64,000 nucleotides of DNA from Halictus rubicundus (taxonomy: Eukaryota > Arthropoda > Insecta > Hymenoptera > Halictidae): NCBI RefSeq assembly GCF_050948215.1, contig NC_135156.1, forward strand, positions 18,647,257 to 18,711,256, in the 5' to 3' direction. Positions 47,546 to 52,994 of the stretch are shown here, piece by piece. The notes under the pieces were generated by a model. The model was given only the letters and a program-made list of their open reading frames with translations, did no database searches and had not been told where the DNA came from. The translations under genes and the position numbers were made by a program. How positions within the stretch are numbered: position 1 is the first letter of the stretch; each line of letters starts with the position of its first letter.

Positions 47546-49280
47546 GGACCACTTTCATAAACTGCATTCATAACGAGAAGTGGCCTTACTCGAGGGAAAG
47601 TTACGATAGGCAATAACAAACTTTCGTATTCTTACCGCGGCTCGAATGAATTCTCCCCGCGAGCCTTATCCCGAGTTCATTTATATCAATTATAACGGTT
47701 AAAGTAATTAAACGCGAGAAAAGAGGCGAAGGGAGAAATGCAACCGAGAGAGGGAGAGAGGGGGGAGGGAGGCTGGCGTCAACTTTTATTAAGAAGTTAC
47801 CTATCGCAGTATTCCTCGCACGTCCCCGTCCACCGGAAAACTTTCCCCTCAAAGGGACCAGATACGAAGCGGAAAAAATTTGTTTCGAGCTCTCTCACGG
47901 AATTATCTTCTTCTTTTGTCCGTCTTGAGCTGGATTAATGGACTCACCTCGCTGTTCCTTCGGTTATCTCGTTTAGTATGTTCCTCACGGTTGTTGTCCG
48001 TGGCAATCCCATTTTCGATATACACGAACAAATCGGGCTAAAACGTGTTATAACTTTTTTGTGTTCTATTATTTTTTTGTGAAACCTTTATCAGTCTGTT
48101 CGTCACATTTTGCCGATTAAAATGATACCAAACACGATATACTTCGGATCGTGTATGCCTGTTTAATACACGATATAGTGGAACCTCGATTATCCGAACT
48201 GATCGACGGAATACCAGTGTTTGCACATGGACGCTCCGAATGGTGGCATGTTTGGGCTCGTTTCAGTCAGGAAACTGTCACGGATATGTCCATTGAAGAA
48301 ATGATTACAAAACAAATAGGTCCATCTAAATTGAATATTGAATTTAATCATTTCGAATGTTCGACGAAGAATTTTCAACTGCCAGAGTATCGAGCGGAGC
48401 GAAAGATAAAAGTAATTATGAATCAGTTACAGTAAGAAGGCCGTAAGTATCCGGAAACATTGGGAAAAGCCTTCAGCTAAGTATGCTGATAAATAATTTA
48501 TTATTATTCCCAGCCGCCACAGGGCAAGAAACTTTGAATCGAGAATATCGCTCGGAAGTTCGGCCTGGTAAAAATAGTATTGGCTATCGGGAAATTATTA
48601 TGCGCATAAATTACACGGTATCGATCTTTAATTTCTCCAGAGACGAGTATTAATTGAATTACACAGCGATGGGTCACTTCCCGACACACTTAGTATTTCA
48701 AATGGCTCGTAATTCGAGGATCGAGGAAACTGTCCAACTCTTTCAGTACCAGCCACACCTTCAATCTTGTACACCTGCAAAACGAAGCGAGGCACCTAAA
48801 CGATCATTTTTCCGAAGAAAGTTCACGATGCAAGCTATCGATCCCTGCAAATAAAGTTAAATTCGCACGCGCACTTTCGTCGCAAAAAATCCTCAAAGTC
48901 TACCCTCCCGATTTATCAAGGTTTCGTCATTTTGTTGGGATATTAATTTTTGCGGTTGGGAAATGGGAGGCGCCGTTTGTTAGAAGTTTGACAGGCCTGC
49001 GGGAGGAGGTGGTAGGCTGGTGTAAAAAAATTCTGGCGGGTGCAGTGTGGGAAATGATCGAGTACTCACGCGAACACTGACGAGGCTCGTCGGTTCCGTC
49101 GCCGCAGTCGTCGATGACGTTGCACACCTTGTTCAGGGCGACGCAGCGTCCGTTGCCGCACTGGAACTCGCTCTGCCGACAGGAAAGCACCGTCGTCGCC
49201 ATGAGAACGCAGACGAAGACCGGCCAATGAGTGTCTAGAATCAAACGAAACCCGATCAGAACCCTGAGAACCCTGGGCAT
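7108..49280 (-). CDS. LDLa-5xCUB-LDLa transmembrane receptor (13 exons, whole gene span)
   Basis: Thirteen exons join on the minus strand into 1052 codons with matching phases at every junction. Residues 1-33 form a signal peptide. LDLa-1 is C34-C69 with six Cys and an intact DDCGDGTDE calcium motif. CUB1 is about 72-212, followed by a Ser/Thr/Met-rich linker 214-268. CUB2 is about 271-419, CUB3 436-640 with a Pro-rich insert, CUB4 653-803 and CUB5 803-940. LDLa-2 is C955-C989, a single transmembrane helix lies at about 997-1019, and the cytosolic tail ends EVIC. This order (CUBs and LDLa next to one membrane span) is that of LEV-10, SOL-1 and Neto, which cluster or modulate acetylcholine or glutamate receptors at synapses, so a similar role at the cell surface is inferred. 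Another CUB receptor role cannot be excluded. The first intron is 26 kb and contains a gene on the other strand. The start codon is uncertain (see exon 1). Confidence 0.87.
7664..8001 (-). CDS. CUB/LDLa receptor exon 12: CUB5
   Basis: Acceptor GTCTTCCAG|AAA and donor AGAAG|GTAACA give 338 bases, phase 0 to phase 2, residues 828-939. It encodes a divergent CUB with C830, C861 and C880 and strands KNRIVVHVGN and TIAVEFIMKEP. Confidence 0.85.
8149..8348. repeat. Dispersed repeat R, copy 1
   Basis: Shares TACCAAATATCTGCATAATC, GACCAGCGCGCGCTAGAT and CTCTACCTTATCGCGAATCT with 14812-15014, and its second half with 8478-8586 and 10427-10533. No coding potential. Confidence 0.8.
8240..8710. repeat. 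Tandem duplication, 2 x 236 bp
   Basis: 8240-8475 and 8476-8710 are near-identical direct copies. Both contain GTATAAGACCGGTGGTTTTG and end in CAGTGATT. The second copy stops two bases inside the donor GTAATC of exon 11. Confidence 0.9.
8713..8982 (-). CDS. CUB/LDLa receptor exon 11: rest of CUB4
   Basis: Acceptor CTGTCGACAG|GTG and donor GACGAG|GTAATC give 270 bases, phase 0 at both ends, residues 738-827. It contains RDCFCSNR, the strand NIVEVHFTVMSM and FFEATWDF, closing CUB4 at about C803. It ends in an acidic stretch (VVDEDE). The donor is directly next to a duplicated intron segment. Confidence 0.85.
9144..9300. mobile_element. MITE family B, minus-oriented partial copy
   Basis: Matches 42064-42240 in reverse orientation through GGACATATATCG, CTTACACTCCTCGGCG and GGACTTTTATCGGCT. 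Related to family A by the ATATGTC ends. Confidence 0.6.
10427..10533. repeat. Dispersed repeat R, partial copy
   Basis: Contains CAGCGACAAAATATTCT, GAGGCACGTGAAAC and CTCTACCTTATCGCGAATCT in the same order as the other R copies. Confidence 0.75.
10694..10841 (-). CDS. CUB/LDLa receptor exon 10: CUB4
   Basis: Acceptor ATTTTCCAG|C and donor AAAG|GTACAC give 148 bases, phase 2 to phase 0, residues 688-737. The split codon makes Ser in the junction string KNIS-CVYRFEG, a normal CUB second-cysteine motif. This supports the join to exon 9. Confidence 0.84.
11333..11511. mobile_element. MITE family A, copy 1 (complete)
   Basis: Flanked by TA on both sides. Starts CAGTGAATTCTCGATATATG and ends as the inverse of CAGTGATTTCTCTATATATG. 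179 bp, no ORF. TA target sites and the ends suggest a Tc1/mariner-type non-autonomous element. Confidence 0.8.
12393..12500. repeat. F repeat, short fragment
   Basis: CCTTTAAAATGAGCC and GTTGTACGATGTTTTTTGAC match the right end of the foldback repeats at 59-62 kb. Confidence 0.45.
12792..12971 (-). CDS. CUB/LDLa receptor exon 9: CUB3-CUB4 junction
   Basis: Acceptor GTCCCACAG|G and donor CATCAG|GTGAGA give 180 bases, phase 2 at both ends, residues 628-687. It finishes CUB3 with FRALYEFVD and opens CUB4 with GPCSRIFYS and FLYGRGGSKNI. The exon has no in-frame Met, so it is easy to miss in a simple ORF scan. Confidence 0.83.
12972..15182 (-). other. Receptor intron 8 (GC-AG)
   Basis: Donor GCGAGT, acceptor CCCACAG. 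Contains CAATATGGCGGCC at about 13431, a GGACCGCGGATCTTTAGGC motif at 13999 and repeat R at 14812. Otherwise no recognised structure. Confidence 0.7.
14812..15014. repeat. Dispersed repeat R, copy 2
   Basis: Full-length partner of 8149-8348, with the same order of blocks and scattered substitutions. Confidence 0.8.
15183..15419 (-). CDS. CUB/LDLa receptor exon 8: rest of CUB3
   Basis: Acceptor TTCGAACAG|C gives 237 bases, phase 2 at both ends, residues 549-627. It encodes NTTLLARYCKDKVPRTCDH and the strand GNTLTIEMRMVE. The only donor that keeps frame with exon 9 is CTCAG|GCGAGT, a GC donor. A nearby GTATGG would be out of phase. Confidence 0.8.
15707..16095 (-). CDS. CUB/LDLa receptor exon 7: CUB3 with proline-rich insert
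   Basis: Acceptor TTCCAG|GTGAAG and donor GCCTG|GTCCGT give 389 bases, phase 0 to phase 2, residues 420-548. CUB3 begins near C436. NSTC at 458-461 is a glycosylation site. Residues about 468-504 are a Pro/Arg/Gln-rich insert that interrupts the fold before WLSILKFHVG. DEDCSTTLMVWDGE follows. Confidence 0.85.
16338..16514. promoter_or_regulatory. Cluster of five CACGCCCAC-like boxes (KLF/Sp type) in intron 6
   Basis: CCACGCCCAC at 16338, TACGCCCACTT at 16359, AACGCCCACTT at 16379, CCACTCCCACT at 16483 and CCACGCCCACTT at 16503. These fit the GC-box/CACCC class bound by Sp/KLF zinc fingers. They may instead be a decayed tandem repeat. Confidence 0.35.
16966..17037. repeat. (CT)n microsatellite
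   Basis: CT-rich tract with short interruptions, 32 bases from the donor of exon 6. Confidence 0.9.
17069..17263 (-). CDS. CUB/LDLa receptor exon 6: end of CUB2
   Basis: Acceptor TGCCGCAG|GACTAC and donor CAA|GTACGT give 195 bases, phase 0 at both ends, residues 355-419. It carries the classic CUB strings DYVTVYDGYTTRDPVILKFC and EILVEFTTSPYG. Confidence 0.88.
17264..18208 (-). other. Receptor intron 5
   Basis: Contains the tandem repeat at 17400-17815. 17830-18200 is GC-rich with no gene seen. Confidence 0.7.
17400..17815. repeat. Intronic tandem repeat with ATGGCSKC cores
   Basis: Units begin near 17415, 17612 and 17801 (spacing 197 and 189). Each carries CAAGATGGCCGCC or CAATATGGCGTC. 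The inner block with GACAACATCTACTC/AGTAACATCTATTC is shared. Confidence 0.7.
18209..18361 (-). CDS. CUB/LDLa receptor exon 5: CUB2
   Basis: Acceptor CGTTCCAG|GTGAGG and donor CAG|GTACGT give 153 bases, phase 0 at both ends, residues 304-354. It encodes the middle strands of CUB2, ending ELRLWKDCDVVQ. Confidence 0.86.
18362..20057 (-). other. Receptor intron 4
   Basis: Contains two copies of the GACTGCGGATCTTTATGC-type motif in opposite orientation (18584-18631 and 18704-18734) and a tandem repeat at 19262-19760. No exon is required. Confidence 0.7.
19262..19760. repeat. Intronic tandem repeat, about 180-bp units
   Basis: GGTTCCAATATGGCCGCC at 19363, GGTTCCAAGATGGCCGCC at 19546 and GGATTCCAATATGGCCGCC at about 19722. 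Flanking blocks such as TTTGGGGACGATAGTCT / CTGGGGATGATAGTCT also repeat. Confidence 0.75.
20058..20329 (-). CDS. CUB/LDLa receptor exon 4: linker and start of CUB2
   Basis: Acceptor TTTTCAG|GTGTAACG and donor GCG|GTAAGT give 272 bases, phase 1 to phase 0, residues 213-303. The first 55 residues are a Ser/Thr/Pro/Met linker without Cys. Then come four Cys (271, 278, 283, 300) and the CUB signature CRLQSPNFPGLYPRNLTCYY, with an N-glycosylation site at N298. Confidence 0.87.
20409..20529. mobile_element. MITE family A, copy 2
   Basis: Flanked by TA/TA. Starts CAGTGATTTCTCTGTATATG and ends as the inverse of CAGTGAATTCTCGATACATG. It lies within the short intron 3 of the receptor gene. Confidence 0.8.
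20619..20907 (-). CDS. CUB/LDLa receptor exon 3: rest of CUB1
   Basis: Acceptor GATTTCAG|TTGACG and donor GTAG|GTCAGT give 289 bases, phase 0 to phase 1, residues 117-212. It contains the CUB cysteines in AEGCPDGSLQI and GGLWCGTSW. Two GT donors lie 4 bases apart here. Only the inner one (GTCAGT) matches the phase of exon 4. Confidence 0.88.
21108..21260. repeat. Paired-ATGGCGGCC dispersed repeat, copy 1
   Basis: ATCCAATATGGCGGCC, then GATCAATATGGCGGCC 31 bases later, then AGTCACGCTTGG, GATTGAATAT, TTTTCAGATTAAAC and TCTGTTCGATTGA. Confidence 0.8.
22326..22475. repeat. Paired-ATGGCGGCC dispersed repeat, copy 2
   Basis: Same block order as 21108-21260, with ATCCAATATGGCGGCC and GATCAATATGGCGAAC. 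Confidence 0.8.
22817..22953 (-). CDS. CUB/LDLa receptor exon 2: start of CUB1
   Basis: Acceptor CTTGTTGCAG|CC and donor CAG|GTTAGT give 137 bases, phase 1 to phase 0. It encodes residues 71-116, beginning PCNKTYYGD and ending GGDLGDIVQ, the first strands of a CUB fold. The phase joins exactly to exon 1, so no coding exon is needed in the 26 kb between them. Confidence 0.88.
23004..23023. repeat. (CAG)n triplet repeat
   Basis: About six GCA/CAG units, 50 bases upstream (on the minus strand) of the acceptor of receptor exon 2. Confidence 0.9.
23440..23665. repeat. 164-bp satellite-like unit, locus 1
   Basis: GCAAAAATCGAGAAG at 23450 recurs as GCAAAAATCGGGAAG at 23614, 164 bases on. GAACTACGAATCGCTGTAATC is between them. 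Confidence 0.75.
24549..24606. repeat. (CT)n microsatellite
   Basis: CT dinucleotides, about 20 pure units. Confidence 0.95.
25087..25300. repeat. Paired-ATGGCGGCC dispersed repeat, copy 3
   Basis: ATCCAATATGGCGGCC and GATCAATATGGCCGGC, followed by the same GATATTGAATAT and CTGTTCGATTGAACATTGAG blocks. Confidence 0.8.
26968..27175. repeat. Two direct copies of a short repeat
   Basis: TAGTGCTCCGCGAAGCTTGC with CCCTAAATGAATAAGGCGTC near 26988, and TAGTGCTCCGGGATGCCTGC with CCCTAAATGGATAGAGCGTC near 27123. Confidence 0.65.
27462..28155. repeat. Two direct ~230-bp units, the second split by a MITE
   Basis: Both start CACTGGATTTACGGTGCAC (27462 and 27693) and share ACTAAACGCCGCCATTTCAC, AATAGCAGTAAAAATAATTTC and GAGGATGCTGGCGCGTCTGT. 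In the second, the last two blocks are separated by 27863-28083. Confidence 0.85.
27863..28079. mobile_element. piggyBac-like MITE with TTAA target site
   Basis: 217 bp between TTAA (27859-27862) and TTAA (28080-28083). Ends are exact inverted repeats CACTAGGTTTACGG / CCGTAAACCTAGTG. The neighbouring unit at 27462-27690 preserves the uninserted sequence. Confidence 0.9.
28220..28275. repeat. GACTGCGGATCTTTATGC-type motif copy
   Basis: CTAGACTGTCGATCTTTATG followed by CAAAATAAAAATTG, as at 5533 and 13999. Confidence 0.6.
28736..28842. repeat. (CT)n/(GA)n microsatellite with strand switch
   Basis: A short CT run turns into a long GA run at TCTCTCGAGAGAGA, so the tract can form a hairpin. Confidence 0.9.
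30290..30660. repeat. 164-bp satellite-like unit, locus 2
   Basis: GTATTGGTCCGGAA at 30318 and 30481 and GTATTGCTCCGAAA at 30645 (spacing 163-164). The same unit occurs at 23440. Confidence 0.85.
30953..31008. repeat. (GA)n microsatellite
   Basis: GA dinucleotide tract. Confidence 0.95.
33603..33726. mobile_element. MITE family A, copy 3
   Basis: TA on both sides. Starts CAGTGAATTCTCGATATATG and ends GAGAAATCACTG. 124 bp, a shortened version of copy 1. Confidence 0.8.
36137..36161. repeat. (GAC)n triplet repeat
   Basis: About eight ACG/GAC units. Confidence 0.9.
36665..37245. repeat. Three tandem 193-bp units
   Basis: 36860-37052 and 37053-37245 are nearly identical (GGAATAACTGTATTGATAAT, TATGCTATGTTCGATACC). 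36665-36859 is an older, much diverged copy. Confidence 0.85.
37773..38042. repeat. F repeat, partial copy (right half)
   Basis: GTCGTTGTAAAG, AATCTGTGGAAGATTC, CGGTAGCATTTTTGACG and AAAATGAGTCCAAGTTTATT match the right half of the foldback repeats at 59-62 kb. Confidence 0.75.
38436..38443 (+). promoter_or_regulatory. CCAAT-type box upstream of the nested gene
   Basis: GCCAATCA sits 132 bases before the nested ATG, in a short GC-richer stretch. The position suits a promoter element. The transcription start itself cannot be seen. Confidence 0.3.
38575..38671 (+). CDS. Nested gene exon 1
   Basis: ATG at 38575 in the context AAAAATGG opens residues 1-32 (MEAESICSEP...EAAEKTLR). Donor GCA|GTAGGA leaves phase 1, matching exon 2. 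Read-through without splicing would meet a stop 12 codons later. Confidence 0.75.
38575..41660 (+). CDS. Nested coiled-coil protein, tentatively SIX6OS1-like (8 exons, whole gene span)
   Basis: Eight exons on the plus strand join into 567 codons with consistent phases, wholly inside intron 1 of the minus-strand receptor gene. Residues 1-260 are Lys/Glu-rich and heptad-like, with no signal peptide or membrane helix. Residues 269-505 are acidic and Ser/Pro-rich (EEMEQENTEPE) with a basic patch PPKRIK that could be a nuclear signal. The C-terminus is short, Phe-containing and ends KHLF. The block ILKQYENTTKDYRAKYEEFP resembles the conserved tyrosine/proline block in the coiled coil of SIX6OS1, a synaptonemal-complex central-element protein, and the layout (N-terminal coiled coil, long disordered tail, aromatic end) also fits. 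Those families diverge fast, so the assignment is an inference. It could be another insect coiled-coil protein. Confidence 0.78.
38733..38859 (+). CDS. Nested gene exon 2
   Basis: Acceptor CTTTTTCAG|CC and donor AATAG|GTATTT give 127 bases, phase 1 to phase 2, residues 33-74. It is basic and helical (GGETRKAKATAQ, LLERIRISKENIRVL). Confidence 0.76.
38950..39094 (+). CDS. Nested gene exon 3
   Basis: Acceptor CTTTTCACAG|A and donor CGC|GTATGT give 145 bases, phase 2 to phase 0, residues 75-123. Charged coiled coil ending in YEDILKQYENTTKDYR. Confidence 0.78.
39203..39478 (+). CDS. Nested gene exon 4
   Basis: Acceptor ATTTCGCAG|GCA gives 276 bases in phase 0, residues 124-215: AKYEEFPLAKARREAQ, then a long Lys/Glu/Leu helix. 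The donor GAG|GTCCCA is weak but keeps frame with exon 5. Confidence 0.77.
39560..39716 (+). CDS. Nested gene exon 5
   Basis: Acceptor GGTGTGTAG|ATA and donor CTAG|GTGCTC give 157 bases, phase 0 to phase 1, residues 216-267. The last helix (EQEEKRRIRELEML) is followed by PPPKINLSDMKSRFRSSS. The polypyrimidine tract is poor, and the donor is weak. Confidence 0.7.
39780..40165. repeat. TTTAGGGG-rich minisatellite in intron 5 of the nested gene
   Basis: Degenerate units of roughly 20-30 bases such as ATTTTTAGGGGATGCTAT and ATATTTAGGCTGTACTATTT, at least a dozen, many with a GGGG run on the coding strand. Confidence 0.8.
40556..41269 (+). CDS. Nested gene exon 6: disordered acidic region
   Basis: Acceptor AACCTTTAG|AT and donor AAAG|GTAGGA give 714 bases, phase 1 at both ends, residues 268-505. 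It starts DSVSVDMMMEEMCLSDE. Acidic clusters come first, then PPKRIK, then Arg/Ser/Thr repeats of the type SHGPRITKIE and SPGSRISKTE, two related motifs about 60 residues apart. No globular domain is recognised. Confidence 0.8.
41402..41527 (+). CDS. Nested gene exon 7
   Basis: Acceptor GTGTCAACAG|CT and donor CCGC|GTAATT give 126 bases, phase 1 at both ends, residues 506-547, Ser/Asp-rich. Confidence 0.74.
41599..41660 (+). CDS. Nested gene exon 8 and stop
   Basis: Acceptor TTTCATTGCAG|AG opens the last 19 residues, ISFSNILKPTGNKGSKHLF, and a TGA at 41658-41660. The short aromatic C-terminus after a long disordered tail may be a binding motif. Confidence 0.74.
41834..41839 (+). terminator. 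Polyadenylation signal of the nested gene
   Basis: AATAAA lies 174 bases past the nested gene's stop codon, the first such hexamer downstream, giving a short 3' UTR. Confidence 0.6.
42064..42240. mobile_element. MITE family B, copy 1
   Basis: Begins near GTCTACTCGATTTATGTCC and ends GGACATATGGAGAGTAAACA. It matches 9144-9300 inverted. The centre (CTTACACTCCTCGGCG, GTGGGGATAGTTC) is related to family A. Confidence 0.6.
42246..42314. mobile_element. MITE family A, copy 5 (internally deleted)
   Basis: Starts CAGTGAATTCTCGATATATA after TA, jumps to CGCGACGTTTATCATCCAGG and stops near GACATATATAGAG. It abuts family B copy 1. Confidence 0.65.
44683..44839. mobile_element. MITE family A, copy 4
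   Basis: Starts CAGTGATCTCTTTGTATATG after TA and ends as the inverse of CAGTGAATTCTCGATATATG, followed by CA rather than TA. Reverse orientation relative to copy 1. Confidence 0.75.
47456..47541. repeat. (GA)n microsatellite
   Basis: GA tract of about 35 units with a few changes. Confidence 0.95.
48177..48240. mobile_element. Possible pogo/Tigger-like terminal sequence
   Basis: AGTGGAACCTCGATTATCCG resembles the ends of pogo-type elements. The matching opposite end was not found. The adjoining plus frame (48151-48435) shows no domain I know. Confidence 0.25.
49070..49280 (-). CDS. CUB/LDLa receptor exon 1: signal peptide and LDLa-1
   Basis: Encodes residues 1-70. The donor is CGC|GTGAGT just below 49070 and leaves phase 1. 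The LDLa has cysteines at residues 34, 41, 47, 53, 59 and 69. I chose the Met at 49280 because it gives a full signal peptide (basic n-region, hydrophobic core WPVFVCVLMATTVLS). However, GATTCTAG|ACACTC at about 49245 is a good acceptor. If it is used, this exon starts there and the Met comes from an unseen upstream exon. Confidence 0.8.
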
Positions 49281-52200
49281 TTTTCTGGCTATTCGAAAAC
49301 CCGTGTAAAACGATCTGGATGGATCTACGACTGTCCACGTATACAATTCTGAAGCCCAAAACTGCGCACCTAAAATATATTTCACTTCAGTTTGTTCGAC
49401 TTCAAAAAATTGATCTCGAGCTGAAAAGAATCTGAAAAGCCCGAAGATTCTTGCCGAAAACATTTTCCTGCAGTCGGTCGAAGTTTCGAAAAATTGTTGT
49501 CAAGAAACAGGATCGCGAGCCTCTATCGGAGGGCAGGATTATTTATTAAAAGTTCCATCGTTCTGGCGATCGCGTCCGCGGCATAAATCTGTAACGAGAT
49601 ATTTCCCGTGTAAGTTTTTGTTTTTCCCCGGGACAGATTCTGGGGGGATGTTTGCGCGCAGCAACACAAGCGCCATTCAAATCTTCGTCGAGCGATCACG
49701 GTGGAACGCGCGGAGGCATTATTTACGTAAGCAGGCGAAGTTCTGTCCGTCCCCGGAAGCAAACAACGCATCCGTCTTCATAGTTTCGCGAGAAAACGCG
49801 CGAAATTTATCATTCGGCTGCAGTTCCGTTCGAATAACCCCTCTCCGGCTCGAATCGCGGATTGATTTGACCCGTTTCCAGTATTTGCTCGGGACTCCCC
49901 TCCCCCCTCCATCGACTACAGAAGAAGAGGAATAAGATAAACGGTTTCATCCTTTGATTGATGGCGAGATGGATTCCCCCGGTGATTTATCCTCCGACCA
50001 ATTCAACGCGGGCCACGGAGGGGAATCGTTCTTGGAGTTGACTGCGCCACGGTTCGCGAAATAAACAGCTTTTTCCACAATTTCTCCCAATTTCGCCGCC
50101 CTCTTCCGATGAGAAATAAACGCCGCGGAACGAAATCAGGCCGACTAGTATGCCAGAAACAGTAAGGATTGTATTAAGGTCACAATCAGGTCAATCGGTA
50201 GCGTCGTCGCTTACCACGAAACCAACCCAGGTTCGAATCCCCCCGCCGCCAGCATGATTTTTCTTCGAATACATCGCCAGAATTCGCCGTTTCCCAACGT
50301 TTTCCCTCATTATCCGTGGGAAATTTCAATCCAGAAATTTTACAGAAAAGAGAAAATCGGGTCGAACTTCCGTCGGTTTCGAAGAGGAGGGAGAACTTGT
50401 TGCAGCATATAGGGTTTTCTCCCAGCGAGAAAAAGCTTTATTGAAAAAAGAAACCCATGTTTCTTTAGCAGGAGGACGGTATTTTCCCGGAAAATTACCA
50501 GAAAAAGAAAAGGAGTGAGAGGAGGAGGGAGGAGCGGCTGTAGAAAAGTGGGTCGCACGGGATGAAAAAGGGTGTTTCGTAAAATAAGAAAGAGGCAGAA
50601 GGGGGAGTGAGTCGAAAGGCCAAGAATCGATAAGGAGCCGGATATCGAGGCACGTCCTCTCGATTTCCGGCAACGTCTGAAACCGTCGACGACGTCGTTC
50701 CACCGATGAAGTCCAGATGTATATACATCAGGCAACGGGGGTTATCCGCAGAAGCTCAATTCCCTTCAGGCCCTTTCCCTCTCCTCGATTCCTCGGTCAC
50801 GTATCTGGTGTTTCACGATCCTCGTCGGTACGATCCCGTCAAATTAATTCCCTAAGCAGCTCGTTACACACCCTTACGATCCGAATCTAGGTCGCGCATA
50901 TCTGCGCGCTTATCTACCCTGTCCCTTCACTTCGCGAGGACCCTCCAGGAAGGTCTGACATTCCGCGAAATAAATCGCGAGTGCGAGATTACAAAAACAA
51001 GGGAAAACGCGCGCACCAGCTGGAATAGGAACACAGTGTGTGAGTTAGAACAAACACCAGTGTTATGACTAAAAGTTGAAGAAGAGCAACAACGAATAGC
51101 ATGTTAGAAACTGGAGCAGTCTTTGACAAACCAAAGACGGTAGGGAGTAAAATAGAAATATTCTTCGTGCTATAGCAAAATGAACGAAGCATTTATAAAA
51201 ATTGTCCACATTTCCAGAAGGGCTGGCAATAGTAAATGGCACTAGTGGATCTTTCGAGGACTCATCGAACGTCGGATTTTTCTTTTCCCGCTCCGTTTCG
51301 AAGCCCGGCTGAAATTCGAAGAGATCCGTCGGAACAAACCTGTCGGAAATTTAACTTTCCGTCCGGAGGGGGACGAAATTTTAATGCAAAGTCGCCGTAA
51401 GTACCTGAAACGTCGTAGTGTGCCGGCTAGAGGATCTGGTGGAAAGAAAAGGCGGGGGAACGCCGTCGCGTCGCGTCGCGTCGCGGCGTTTTCTGGACGT
51501 CTCGAGGACGCTTTCGGGCTTAAACTTACCCGGGGAGGAAAGTAGAATCGCATTTCCCTTCTCTCGACTTCGTTTTCCAGCCAATGTCACGTAATTTCGC
51601 TGCTTTCAGACGCCGCGGTGAAATTTACAAAGCCACCGACCGCTTTCGAAACCGCCGAGACGGTATTTCGCGATACTGAAAAATTCATAACGCGACTTCG
51701 AACGAAGTTCTGCGTCAATTTTTCAAGCTTAAACCAGCTGTTGCCAATTTCGGTTAAATCTCTGCTGCTAATTTCATGGGTTCGTGCACAAACTCCCTCT
51801 TCAAGAACGAATCGTCGCATCCTGACGATATTAGGCTTGTGCAGACAATTTCTAAAAGGGAAATTTAACTGTGTCGGTAGCAACAGATTGGAACATATTG
51901 TTTTCGGTTCCTAGACTCAGAAGGCTTCGGTAGACTATTTATTTTGGCGATGGAAGTATGTTCAATGCTTTTAACCATTCTCATTTGCAGACGACGTTAA
52001 TTCGTGGTCCTTTTAGCTAGGATTCAGCACTTTCTAAGGTGGTAAAAATTATTTTTCTATTAAGACTAAATCGTATATAAGTGTCTTAAACACTAGGAGC
52101 CTGCTGGTCTTTTCCTATTAAATAATTACCTTCTCGTCCTTTCACAAATTTAAAAAATCATCTCCACCATTCTTTACAGTGTTTGATCTGGTAAATAATT

Positions 52201-52990
52201 ATCGAATTCTTTCCATACAAATAATAGTATTGACACAGTAAAATCGTCGAAGCGTTCACCACCTTTTCAAGTGTTTTCGAACATGTATCCGAGAGAGCTA
52301 CGTCGAACAGAGCTGGTCCATGCTTGGTTCATCGGTCCCCTAAAGCAAGCCGGTTCGCAAGTGAGATGAATTTTTTTCATTCTCGTTAAAACAGAGGGTT
52401 CGGTCTGAAATTCGATACGGCCGAATAAACGGTTGGCGCGCGTTTAATTGAGAGAGAAAAATTTGCGATAAATATCCCGTGCATGGGCGCGATGTATCCC
52501 AGTATCCAGTAGATCGGATTTCAACGGAAAACGCCGGGGAAAGGAGAGGGATAGAGGGAGAAAGGAAATGTTATTCGCCCGCTCGACGATTTTTTCCCGG
52601 CGCCCTCGAGGAGAGTGGGTGGCGCCAAGTATTTATTTCTAGTGCCCTCGAACCGTTTAATTTTCCGCGTGCTCTTCGAGTGCCGCACCCGAATAATTGG
52701 CCCCTGAATTCTCGATTTTCATCACTCGCCCTTGCGCTCCGACATCGCCTCCTTTTTCATCTTTCCTACCCCTCTCTTTCTACCTCTCGTCCAATGAGTG
52801 CCTGTCAAAGGAATCGCTCGAACGCTCGAACTGGCACCCGTGCTTTCTCCAAATTCCATGTCAGTTGCTGTGCAAATGAATTCGCGGCTCTTCGATGCTC
52901 GTCAGTTGTGGGTTTGATTATTTATCGGCGGCGGCCTTCAAGCCTCTGTTTTCATCATTTTCGATCACTTCGCGCTTCATATGTTTGAAT
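49281..52990. other. Upstream flank of the receptor gene, no gene recognised
   Basis: This should hold the receptor's promoter or an untranslated first exon, but I could not place either. A tRNA-like string at 50190-50262 does not fold into a tRNA. Confidence 0.45.
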
Positions 52991-52994
52991 TTCG

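Larger units (their letters stand above)
42315..49069 (-). other. Receptor intron 1, part between the nested gene and exon 1
   Basis: Non-coding. Contains a (GA)n tract (42563-42620), a family A MITE, a second long (GA)n tract and a possible pogo/Tigger-like end at 48177. No exon seen. Confidence 0.6.

Noticed and set aside
48151..48435. 94-codon plus-strand frame
   Set aside because: No domain recognised. It starts beside a pogo/Tigger-like end and is more likely transposon debris.
50170..50262. Possible tRNA or tRNA-derived SINE (AATCGGTAGCGTC, GGTTCGAATCC)
   Set aside because: The T-stem does not pair and no acceptor stem can be drawn. At most a decayed tRNA-like fragment.
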